Origin: Pleurodeles waltl | Lineage: Eukaryota > Chordata > Amphibia > Caudata > Salamandridae | Direction: 5' to 3' | Assembly (NCBI RefSeq): GCF_031143425.1 | Contig: NC_090441.1 | Coordinates: 223,940,928-224,004,927 of the forward strand | DNA length: 64,000 nucleotides | In this document: in pieces, positions 12,174 to 24,100 of the stretch | Position numbering within the stretch: the stretch's first letter is position 1 | Layout of the letters: each line of letters opens with the position of its first letter | Program-made: the position numbers and the translations under genes | Notes under the pieces: model-generated | Databases searched by the model: none | The model's input: the letters and a program-made list of their open reading frames with translations, nothing else | Told to the model about the DNA's origin: nothing

Positions 12174-12630
12174 CCCGTCCCAGTCCCGAGTATTTCAAGT
12201 CATGCTTCCCTTGTGGTCCCTCCCAGCCCCGAGAACTTCAAGTCATGCTTCCCTTGTGGCACCTCCCAGTTCCGAGTACTTCAAGTCATGCTTCCCTTGC
12301 AGCGCCTCCCAGCGCCGAGTACTTCAAGACATTCTTCCCTTGCGGCGCCTCCCAGTCCTGAGCACCTCAAGTAATGCTTCCCTTGTGGTGCCTCCCAGTC
12401 ACGAGTACTTCAAGTCATGCTTCCCTTGTGGCACCTCCCAATCCCGAGTACTTCAAGTCAAGCTTCCCTAGTACTTCAATTCATGCTTTCCTTGTGGTGC
12501 CTCCTAGTCCTGAGTACTTCAAGTCTTACTTCCCTTGTGGCGCATCCCAGTCCTGAGTACTTCAAGTAGTGCTTCACTTGTGGCGCCTCCCAGTCCAGAG
12601 TACTTCAAGTCATGCTTCCCTTGTGGCACC
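12174..12630. repeat. 43-bp satellite, segment 2
   Basis: About 10-11 units of the same 43-bp satellite, stranded between the minus-strand solo LTR and the chimeric LTR element at 12631. One truncated unit ('cttccctagtacttcaa') is also seen in segment 3. Confidence 0.93.
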
Positions 12631-15600
12631 TGTAGGAAAGTACCATCTTGCCTGGCATGTTACCCCCATATTTCACTGTATATATGTTGTTTTAGTGTAT
12701 GTGTCACTGGGACCCTGCCAGCCAGGGCCCCAGTGCTCATAAGTGTGCCCTGTATGTGTTCCCTGTGTGATGACTAACTGTCTCACTGAGGCTCTGCTAA
12801 CCAGAACCTCAGTGGTTATGCTCTCTCTTTACAAATTGTAACTAACAGGCTAGTGACCATTTTCACCAATTCACATTGGCATACTGGAACACCCTTATAA
12901 TTCCCTAGTATATGGTACTGAGGTACCCAGGGTAATGGGGTTCCAGGAGATCCCTATGGGCTGCAGCATTTCTTTTGCCACCCATAGGGAGCTCTGACAA
13001 TTCTTACACAGGCCTGCCACTGCAGCCTGAGTGAAATAACGTCCACGTTATTTCACAGCCATTTACCACTGCACTTAAGTAACTTATAAGTCACCTATAT
13101 GTCTAACCTTGACCTGGTAAAGGTTGGGTGCTAAGTTACTTAGTGTGTGGGCACCCTGGCACTAGCCAAGGTGCCCCCACATCGTTCAGGGCAAATTCCC
13201 CAGACTTTGTGAGTGCGGGGACACCATTACACGCGTGCACTGGACAGAGGTCACTACCTATGTACAGCGTCACAATGGTAACTCTGAACATGGCCATGTA
13301 ACATGTCTAAGATCATGGAATTGTCACCCCAATGCCATTCTGGCATTGGACAGATAATTCCATGATCCCCCGAGTCTCTAGCACAGACCCGGGTACTGCC
13401 AAACTACCTTTCCTGGGGTTTCACTGCAGCTGCTGCTGCTGCCAACCCCTCAGACAGGTTTCTGCCCTCCTGGGGTCCAGCCAGGCCTGACCCAGGAAGG
13501 CAGAACAAAGGACTTCCTCAGAGAGAGGGTGTTACACCCTCTCCCTTTGGAAAAAGGTGTCATGGCTGGGGAGGAGTAGCCTCCCCCAGCCTCTGGAAAT
13601 GCTTTGATGGGCACAGATGGTGCCCATCTCTGCATAAGCCAGTCTACACCGGTTCAGGGATCTCCCAGCCCTGTTCTGGCGCGAAACTGCACAAAGGAAA
13701 GGGGAGTGACCACTCCCCTGACCTGCACCTCCCAGTGGAGGTGCCCAGAGCTCCTCCAGTGTGCTCCAGATCTCTGCCATCTTGGAAACAGAGGTGCTGC
13801 TGGCACACTGGACTGCTCTGAGTGGCCAGTGCCAGCAGGTGACGTCAGAGACTCCTCCTGATAGGCTCTTACCTGTGTTGCTAGCCTATCATCCTTCCTA
13901 AGTAGCCAAACCTCCTTTTCTGGCTATTTAGGGTATCTGCTTTGGGGAATTCTTTAGATAACGAATGCAAGAGCTCATCAGAGCTCCTCTGCATCTCTCT
14001 CTTCACCTTCTGCCAAAGGATCGACCGCTGACTGCTCAGGACGCCTGCAAAACCGCAACAAAGTAGCAACGACGACTACTGCAACCTTGTATCGCTTCAT
14101 CCTGTCGGCTTTCTCGACTGTTTCCAGGTGGTGCATGCTCTGGGGGTAGCCTGCCTCCTTCTTGCACCAGGAGCTCTGAAGAAATCTCCCGTGGGTCGAA
14201 GGAATCTACCCCCTGCAACCGCAGGCAACAAAAGACTGCATCACCGGTCCGCTGGGTCCCGTCTCAGCACGACGAGCGTGGTCCCTGGAACTCAGCAACT
14301 CTGTCCAAGTGACTCCCACAGTCCAGTGACTCTTCAGTCCAAGTTTGGTGGAGGTAAGTCCTTGCCTCCACACGCTAGACTGCATTGCTGGGTATCGCGT
14401 GATTTGCAGCTGCTCCGGCTCCTGTGCACTCTTCCAGGATTTCCTTTGTGCACAGCCAAGCCTGGGTCCCCGACACTCTAACCTGCAATGCACAGCTTCC
14501 TGAGTTGTCCTCCGGCGTTGTGGGACTCCCTTTTGTGTCTTCGGGTGAGCTCCGGTTCACTCCTCTTCATAGTGCCTGTTCCGGCACTCCTGCGGTATAT
14601 AAATGAGTCTTCATCAGGCCCACAAAAACACTCTGGTGGGGGTGGTGGGTCCAAATCCTCTTCTAATCAAGTAAAGAAACTATGGTGCTATTTATGTAAA
14701 GTAAAAGGCCATTGGACAACTGACGCCAGTTGTCCAAAGAAAAGCACCAAGCCTCCCACTACCACAACCCCTACTGCTACACCTAGTGCCCCTAGTAATA
14801 GCAGTGGTGGTGGGAGCAAACCTACTAATAGCCAATCCAAGGGAGTAGCTGGGCTCACTTTTGGTAATTTACTTGGGGTTGGTCTTGTTAGGGAGACCAC
14901 AGAGGCTGTGCTAGTCTCTGAAGGTGCCATTGATTTGGCTACCCTGGTTGCTTGTCCCCTTAATATGGATAAGTACAAGCAACTGCCCCTAATAAACGGT
15001 GTTGAGGTTCAGGCCTACAGGGACACAGGTGCCAGTGTTACCATGGTAATAGTGAAACTGGTACACCCTGAACAACACCTACTTGGTCACCAGTACCAAG
15101 TGACTGATGCTCATAACAACACTCTTAGCCACCCCATGACTGTTGTAAATCTCAACTGGGGGGGGGGGGTTACTGGTCCAAAGAAAGTTGTGGTTGCCTC
15201 AGATTTACTTGTAGACTGTCTACTAGGGAACGATTTAGAGACATCAGTTTGGGCAGAAGTGGAGTTGGAGGCTCATGCAGCAATGCTGGGCATTCCTGGG
15301 CATATTTTTGCTTTAACCAGGGCTCAGGCCAAAAAGCAAAAAGGACAGGGTGACTTGGATCCTGGAACAATGGACCAAGTGCTCCCTAAAGCTAGGGTTA
15401 GTAAGGGTAAATCCCTACCCACTAACCCTCCCTCTACAGATGATTCAACTTCTGAGGAAGAAGAATTTCCCCCCGTGCAGAACTTTCACCAGAGGAGCTG
15501 GAAGCAGACACTGCTGAGCTTTTGGGTGGAGGGGGGCCTGCCAGGGAGGAGCTGAGTGTGGCACAGCAGACCTGTCCCTCACTAGAGGGTCTAAGACAGC

Positions 15601-18184
15601 AAGCTGTCAAACAGCCAAATGGGACTGTCAGTGACTCACACAGAGTTTACTGGGAGGACAACCTCTTGTATACAGAGGCAAGGGACCCAAAACCTGGAGC
15701 AGCCAGGAGATTGGTCATTCCCCTGCAATACAGAGAGTTCCTCCTAACTCTAGCCCACGACATTCCCTTGGCTGGACATCTTGGGCAAATTAAAACATGG
15801 GAAAGGCTTGTCCCCCTGTTTCATTGGCCTAGGATGTCAGAGGACACAAAAGATTTTTTAAAGTCCTATGTCACCTGTCAAGCCTTTGGCAAGACTGGTG
15901 GCACCCCAAAGGCTCCCCTTATTCCACTGCCTGTGGTTGGGGTTCCCTTTGAAAGGGTAGGGTTTGACATAGTTGCCCCCTTGACCCTCCTACTGCTTCA
16001 GGCAATAAGTTTATCTTGGTGGTAGTGGACCATGCCACAAGATATCCTGAAGCAATTCCTCTTAGCACCACTACAGCACCTGCAGTGGCAAAGGCCCTCC
16101 TGGGAATCTTTTCCAGGGTGGGTTTCCGAAAAGAGGTGGTATCAGACAGGGGTAGTAACTTTATGTCTGCATACTTGAAGGCCATGTGGAAGGAATATGG
16201 TGTAACATACAAATTCACCACACCTTATCATCCACAAACAAATGGACTGGTAGAGAGGTTTAATAAAACTCTCAAAGGTATGATAATGGGACTCCCTGAA
16301 AAACTCAGGAGGAGATGGGATGTCCTGTTACCTTGCCTCCTTTTTGGGCTTCAGCCCCTTTGAACTCCTATTTGGACACCCTGTAAGAGGTCCCCTAACA
16401 CTTGTGAAGCAGGGTTGGGAACAACCTTTAAAAGCTTCTAAACAGGACATAGTGGACTATGTACTCGGCCTAAGATCCAGAATGGCTGAGTACATGAAAA
16501 AGACCAGTAAAAACCTTCAGGCCAGCCAAGAGCTCTCAAAAGCAATGGCATGACCAGAAGGCTGTTCTGATTCAGTACCAACCAGGGCAGAAGGTGTGGG
16601 TCTTGGAGCCTGTGGCCCCAAGAGCACTCCAAGACAAATGGAGTGGACCCCACATCATTGTTGAAAAGAAGGGAGAAGTCACCTATTTAGTTGACTTGGG
16701 CACTGCCAGGACTCCCCTTTGGGTGTTCCATGTCAATCGCCTAAAACCCTACTATGACAGGGCTGATCTCACCCTGCTCATGGCAACAGATGAAGGACAG
16801 GAAGAAGAGAGTGACCTTCTCCCTGATCTCTTCTCTTCCACAGAGCAAGATGCTCTATTGGAAGGTGTAGTTTTGGCAGATTGTCTTACTGCTGAGCAGA
16901 AAGACCACTGCATAAATCTCCTGGGTCAGTTTTCTGAACTCTTTTTTACAGTGCCAGGCACCACTTCTTGGTGTGAGCACACTATAGATACTGGAGACAG
17001 CCTGCCTGTCAAAAGTAAGATCTATATGCAGCCTGACCATGTCAGGGACTGCATAAAACAAGAGGTTCAGAAAATACTTGAACTGGGTGTGGTTGAACAC
17101 TCTGAAAGCCCATGGGCCTCTCCTGTGGTGCTTGTACCAAAGCCTCACTCTAAAGATGGAAAGAGGTGCTGCCTGCTTCTGTGAGGGTTCCCTGTCTTGC
17201 TGGACGCCCCCTCTGTCTCCTCACGTAAGTGGCGACATCCTGGTCCCTCCTGGGCCACAGCAGCATCCAAAAACCCTAACCATGACCCTTGCAGCTAGCA
17301 AGGCTTGTTTGCGGTCTTTCTGCGTGGGAACACCTCTGAAAGCTTCTTTACGACGTGGGACATCCATCCTCCAAAGAGGAAGTTCCTAGTCCTCTTCGTT
17401 CTTGCAGAATCCACAGCTTCTACCATCCAGTGGCAGCTTCTTTGCACCCTCAGCTGGCATTTCCTGGGCATTTGACCAATCTCGACTTTGTCGCGACTCT
17501 TGGACTTGGTCCCCTTGTTCCACAGGTACTCTCGTCCAGAAATCCACTTTGGTTGCATTGCTGGTGTTGGTCTTCCTTGCAGAATTCCCCTATCACGACT
17601 TCTGTGCTCTCTGGGGGTTGTAGGTGCACTTTACACCTACTTTTCAGGGTCTTGGGGTGGGCTATTTTTCTAACCCTCACTGTTTTCTTACAGTCCCAGC
17701 GACCCTCTACAAGCTCACATAGGTTTGAGGTCCATACGTTATTCGCATTCCACTTTTGGAGTATATGGTTTGTGTTGCCCCTATACCTATGTGCTCCTAT
17801 TGCAATCTATTGTAACTATACACTGCTTGCATTACTTCCTTTTGCTATTACTGGTATTGCGTACATATATCTTGTGTATATTTGGCATCCTCATACTGAG
17901 GGTACTCACTGAGATACTTTTGGCATATTGTCATAAAAATAAAGTACCTTTCTTTTTAGTATATCTGTGTATTGTGTTTTCTCATGATATTGTGCATATG
18001 ACACCAGTGGTATAGTAGGAGCTTTGCATGTCTCCTAGTTCAGCCTAAGCTGCTCTGATATAGCTACCTTCTATCAGCCTAAGTTGCTAGAAACACCTCT
18101 TCTACACTAATAAGGGATAACTGGACCTGGTACAGAGTGTAAGTACCCCTTGATACCCACTACAAGCCAGGAGAGCCTCCTACA
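12631..18184 (+). mobile_element. Chimeric LTR element: gag-pol fragment inside one LTR
   Basis: The element begins TGTAGGAAAG, ends CCTCCTACA and has a perfect 5-bp duplication GCACC (12626-12630 and 18185-18189). LTR sequence runs from 12631 to about 14595, an internal gag-pol fragment from 14596 to about 17164, and the same LTR then resumes at about 17165 where it left off (compare about 4270 in the solo LTR). There is one LTR in total, not two. A poly(A) signal lies at 17938-17943. The order of events is not certain: internal deletions in both LTRs at one matching point, or a template switch during reverse transcription. Confidence 0.88.
14596..17164 (+). pseudogene. Broken gag-pol fragment (zinc knuckle, protease, integrase, RT start)
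   Basis: In order along the plus strand: a nucleocapsid zinc knuckle (CX2CX4HX6C, 14686-14733); an aspartic protease with the active-site DTGAS (15022-15036); an integrase zinc-binding region near 15760-15890 in which the first cysteine of the CxxC pair reads Tyr (SYVTC); an integrase catalytic core with SDRGSNF and NGLVERF (16016-16360); a GPY/F-like integrase tail (16594-16760); and the start of reverse transcriptase, ending near 17164 before any catalytic motif. Frame changes near 15480, 15990 and 16350 and a stop near 16553 make it non-functional. Protease leads directly into integrase, with RT after integrase. Confidence 0.88.
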
Positions 18185-21100
18185 GCACCTTCCAGTCCCT
18201 AGTACTTCAAGTCATGCTTCCCTCGTGGCACCTCCCAGTTCCGAGTACTTCAAGTCATGCTTTCCTTGTGGCGCATCCCAGTCCTGAGTACTTCAAGTCA
18301 TCTATCCCTTATGGCATCTCCCAGTCCAGAGTACTTGAAGTCATGCTTCCCTTACGGCGCCTCCCAGCCCCGAGTACTTCAAGTCATGCTTCCCTTGTGG
18401 TTTCTCCCAGCCCCGAATACTTAAAGTCATGTATCCCTTGTGTCGCCTCCCAGTCCAGAGTACTTCAAGTCATGCTTCCCTTGTCGCGCCTCCCAGTTCC
18501 GAGCACTTCAAGTCATGCTTTCCATGTGGCACCTCTAAGTCCCTAGTACTTCAAGTCATGCTTTCCTTGTGCCCCTCCCATTCCTGAGTACTTCAAGTCA
18601 TGCTTCCCTTGTGGTCCCTCCCAGCCCGAGTACTTCAAGTCATGCTTCCCTTGTGCCGCTTCCCAGTTCCGAGTACTTCAAGTCATGCTTCCCTTGTAGC
18701 GCCTCCCAGTCCCAAGTACTTCAAGACATTCTTCCCTTGCGGTGCCTCCCAGTCCAGAGTACTGCAAGTCATGCTTCCCTTGTGGCGCCTTCCAGTCCTG
18801 AGTACTTCAAGTCATGCTTCCCTTGTGGTGCCTCCCAGTCCCGAGTACTTCAAGTCATGCTTTCCATGTGGCGCCTCCCAGTCCCAAGTACTTCAAGTCA
18901 TGCTTTCCTAGTGCCCGTTCCAGTCCCAAGTATATCAAGTCATGCTTCCCTTGTGGTCCCTCCCAGCCCCGAGTATTTCAAGTCATGCTTCCCTTGTGGC
19001 GCCTCCCAGTTCCGAGTACTTCAAGTCATGCTTCCCTTGCAGCGCTTCCAGCCCCGAGTAATTCAAGACATTCTTCCCTTGCGGCACCTCCCAGTCCCGA
19101 TTACTTCAAGTAAGGCTTCCCTTGTGGTGCCTCCCAGTCCCGAGTACTTCAAGTCATGCTTCCCTTGTGGTGGCTCCCAGTCCAGAGTACTGCAAGTCAT
19201 GCTTCCCTTGTGGTGCCTCCCAGTCCTGAGTACTTCAAGTCATGCTTTCCTTGTGGTGCCTCCCAGACCCGAGTACTTCAAGTCATGCTTCCCTTGTGGC
19301 CGCTCCCAGTCCTGAGTACTTCAAGTCATGCTTTCCTTGTGGAGCCTCCCAGTCCCAAGTACTTCAAGTCATGCATTCCTTGACCCCGTCCCATTCCCGA
19401 GTATTTCAAGTCATGCTTCTCTTGTGGTCCCTCCCAGCCCTGAGTATTTCAAGTAATGCTTCCCTTGTGGCGCCTCCCAGTTCCGAGTACTTCAAGTCAT
19501 GCTTCCCTTGCAGCGCGTCCCAGCCCCGAGTACTTCAAGACATTCTTCCCTTGCGGCGCCTCCAAGTCCTGATTACTTCAAGTAATGCTGCCCTTGTGGT
19601 GCCTCCCAGTCCCAAGTACTTCAAGTCATGCTTCACTTGTGGCACCTCCTAATCCTGAGTACTTCAAGTCATGCTTCCCTAGTACTTCAAATTATGCTTT
19701 CCTTGTGGCGCCTCCTAGTCCTGAGTATTTCAAGTCTTGCTTCCCTTGTGGCACATCCAAGTCCCGAGTACTTCAAGTAGTGCTTCACTTGTGGCGCCTC
19801 CCAGTCCCGAGTACTTCAAGTCATGCTTCCCTTGTGGCACCTAGCAGTCCCGAGTACTTCAAATCATGCTTCCCTTGTGGCACCTCCCAGCCTGAGTACT
19901 TCAAGTCATGCTTCCCTTGTGGCACCTTCCAGTCCCGAGTACTTCAAGACATGCTTCCCTTGTGGCACATCCTAGCCCTGAGTACTTCAAGTCATGCTTC
20001 CCTTGTGGTGCCTCCCAGTCCTGAGTACTTCAAGTCATGTATCCCTTGTGGCATCTCCCAGTCCAGAGTACTTCAAGTCTTGCTTCCCTTGTGGCGCATC
20101 CCAGTCCAGAGTACTTGAAGTAGTGCTTACCTTGTGGCACCTAGCAGTCCTGAGTACTTCAAGTCATGCTTCCCTTGTGGCACCTCACAGACTGAGTACT
20201 TCAAGTCATGCTTCCCTAGTGGCGTCTCCCAGCCCAGAGTACTTCAAGTCATGCTTCCCTTGTGGCACCTCCCAGTCCCGAGTACTTCAAGACATGCTTC
20301 CCTTGTGGCACATCCTAGCCCTGAGTACTTCAAGTCATGCTTCCATTGTGGTTTTTCCAAGCCCTGAATACTTCAAGTCATGTATCCCTTGTGGCACCTC
20401 CCAGACCCAAGTACTTCAAGTCATGCTTCCTTTGTGGCGCCTCCCAGTCCCGAGTACTTCAAGTCATGCTTTCCTTCCATTCTGAGTACTTCAAGTCATG
20501 CTTTCCTTCCATTCTGAGTACTTCAAGTCATGCTTTCCTTGTGCCCCTCCAAGTCCTGAGTACTTCAAGTCATGCTGCCCTTGTGGTGCCTCCCAGTCCC
20601 AAGTACTTCAAGTCATGCTTCACTTGTGGCACCTCCTAATCCTGAGTACTTCAAGTCATGCTTCCCTAGTACTTCAAATTATGCTTTCCTTGTGGCGCCT
20701 CCTAGTCCTGAGTATTTCAAGTCTTGCTTCCCTTGTGGCACATCCAAGTCCCGAGTACTTCAAGTAGTTCTTCACTTGTGGCGCCTCCCAGTCCCGAGTA
20801 CTTCAAGTCATGCTTCCCTTGGGGCACCTAGCAGTCCCGAGTACTTCAAATCATGCTTCCCTTGTGGCACCTCCCAGCCTGAGTACTTCAAGTCATGCTT
20901 CCCTTGTGGCATCACCCAGCCCCGAGTACTTAAATTCATGCTTCCCTTGTGGCACCTCCCAATCCCAAGTACTTCAAGTCATGCTTCCCGAGTACTTCAA
21001 GTTATGCTTTCCTTGTGGCACCTCCTAGTCCTGAGTACTTCAAGTCTTGCTTCCCTTGTGGCGCATCCCAGTCCCGAGTACTTGAAGTAGTGATTCACTT

Positions 21101-24100
21101 GTGGCGCCTCCCAGTCCCGAGTACTTTGTCATGCTTCCCATGTGGCACCTCCCAGCCTGAGTACTTCAAGTCATGCTTCCCTTGTGGCGTCTCCCAGCTC
21201 AGAGTACTTCAAGTCATGCTTCCCTTGTGGCACCTTCCAGTCCCGAGTACTTCAAGACATGCTTCCCTTGTGGCACATCCTAGCCCTGAGTACTTCAAGT
21301 CATGCTTCCCTTGTAGCGCATCCCAGTCCAGAGTACTTGAAGTAGTGCTTACCTTGTGGCACCTAGCAGTCCTGAGTACTTCAAGTCATGCTTCCATTGT
21401 GGCACCTCACAGACTGAGTACTTCAAGTCATGCTTCCCTAGTGGCGTCTCCCAGCCCAGAGTACTTCAAGTCATGCTTCCCTTGTGGCACCTCCCAGTCC
21501 CGAGTACTTCAAGACATGCTTCCCTTGTGGCACATCCTAGCCCTGAGTACTTCAAGTCATGCTTCCATTGTGGTTTTTCCAAGCCCTGAATACTTCAAGT
21601 CATGTATCCCTTGTGGCGCCTCCCAGACCCAAGTACTTCAAGTCATGCTTCCCTTGTGGCGCCTCCCAGTCCCGAGTACTTCAAGTCATGCTTTCCTTCC
21701 ATTCTGAGTACTTCAAGTCATGCTTTCCTTCCATTCTGAGTACTTCAAGTCATGCTTTCCTTGTGCCCCTCCAAGTCCTGAGTACTTCAAGTCATGCTTC
21801 CCTTGTGGCTCCTCCCAGTCCTCAGTACTTCAAGTCATGCTTCCCTTGTGGCGCCTCCCAGACCCAAGTACTTCAAGTCATACTTCCCTTGTGGTGGCTC
21901 CCAGTCTCGAGTATTTCAAGTCATGCTTCTCTTGTGGTCCCTCTCAGCCCCGAGTATTTCAAGTCATGCTTCCCTTGTGGCGCCTCCCAGTTCCGAGTAC
22001 ATCAAGTCATGCTTCCCTTGCAGCGCTTCCCAGCCCCGAGTACTTCAAGACATTCTTCCCTTGCGGCGCCTCGAAATCCCGATTACTTCAAGTAATGCTG
22101 CCCTTGTGGTGCCTCCCAGTCCCGAGTACTTCAAGTCATGCTTCCCTTGTGGCGCCTCCTAATCCCGAGTACTTCAAGTCATGCTTCCCTAGTACTTCAA
22201 ATTATGCTTTCCTTGTGGCGCCTCCTAGTCCTGAGTATTTCAAGTCTTGCTTCCCTTGTGGCACATCCCAGTCCCGAGTACTTCAAGTAGTGCTTCACTT
22301 GTGGCGCCTCCCAGTCCCGAGTACTTCAAGTCATGCTTCCCTTGTGGCACCTAGCAGTCCCGAGTACTTCAAGTCATGCTTCCCTTGTGGCACCTCCCAG
22401 CCTGAGTACTTCAAGTCATGCTTCCCTTGTGGCATCTCCCAGCCCTGAGTACTTCAATTCATGCTTCCCTTGTGGCACCTCCCAGTCCCGAGTACTTCAA
22501 TTCATGCTTCCCTTGTGGCACATCCTAGCCCCGAGTACTTCAAGTCATGCTTCCCTTGTGGCGCCTCCCAGTCCTGAGTACTTCAAGTCATGTATCCCTT
22601 GTGGCATCTCCCAGTCCAGAGTACTTCAAGTCATGCTTCCCTTGCAGCTCCTCCCAGTCCTGAGTACTTCAAGTCATGCTTCCATTGTGGTTTTTCCCAG
22701 CCCCGAATACTTCAAGTCATGCTTCCCTTGTGGCGCCTCCCAGTTCTGAGTACTTCAAGTCATGCTTCCCTTGTGCAGCCTCCCAGTCCTGAGTACTTCA
22801 AGTCATGCTTCCCTTGTGGCGCCTCCCAGACCCTAGTACTTCAAATTATGCTTCCCTTGTGGCGCCTCCCAGTCCTGAGTACTTCAAGTCATGTATACCT
22901 TGTGGCATCTCCCAGTCCAGAGTACTTCAAGTCATGCTTCCCTTGCAGCGCCTCCCAGTCCCGAGTACTTCAAGTCATGCTTCCATTGTGGTTTTTCCCA
23001 GCCCCGAATACTTCAAGTCATGCTTCCCTTGTGCCGCCTCCCAGTTCTGAGTACTTCAAGTCATGCTTCCCTTGTGAAGCCTCCCAGTCCTGAGTACTTC
23101 AAGTCATGCTTCCCTTGTGGCGCCTCCCAGACCCTAGTACTTCAAGTCATGCTTCCCTTGTGGCGCCTCCCAGTCCCAAGTACTTCCAGTCATGCTTTCC
23201 ATCCAGTCTGAGTACTTCAAGTCATGCTTCCCTTGTGGTCCCTCCCAGCCCCGAGTACTTCAAGTCATGCTTCCCTTGTGGCGCCTCCCAGTTACGAGTA
23301 CTTCAAGTCATGCTTCCCTTGCAGCGCCTCCCAGCCCCAAGTACTTCAAGACATTCTTCCCTTGCGGTGCCTCCCAGTCCTGAGTACTTTAAGTCATGCT
23401 TCCCTTGTGGCGCCTCCCAGTCTTGAGTACTTCAAGTCATGCTTCCCTTGTGGCTCCTCTTAGTCTTGAGTACTTCAAGTCATGCTTCCCTTGTGGCGAC
23501 ACCCAGACCCAAGTACTTCAAGTCATGCTTCCCTTGTGGCATCTCCCAGACCAGAGTACTTCAAGTCATGCTTCCCTTGTGGCGCCTCACAGTCCCAAGT
23601 ACTTCAAGTCATGCTTCCATTGTGGTTTTTCCCAGCCCTGAATACTTCAAGTCATGCTTTCCTTGTGGCGCCTCCCAGTTCCGAGTACTTCAAGTCATGC
23701 TTCCCTTGCGGCGCCTCCCAGTCCTGAGTACTTCAAGTCATGCTTCCCTTGTGGCGCCTCCCAGTCCTGAGTACTTCAAGTCATGCTTTCCTTCCATTCT
23801 GAGTACTTCAAGTCATGCTTTCCGTGTGCCCCTCCAAGTCCTGAGTACTTCAAGTAATGCTTCCCTTGTTGTCCCTCCCAGCCCCGAGTACTTCAAGTCA
23901 TGCTTCCCTTGTGGCGCCTCCCAGTTACGAGTACTTCAAGTCATGCTTCCCTTGCAGTGCCTCCCAGCCCGAAGTACTTCAAGACATTCTTCCCTTGCAG
24001 TGCCTCCCAGTCCTGAGTACTTCAAGTCATGCTTCCCTTGTGGCGCCTCCCAGTCATAAGTACTTCAAGTCATGCTTCCCTTGTGGCTCCTCCCAGTCCT

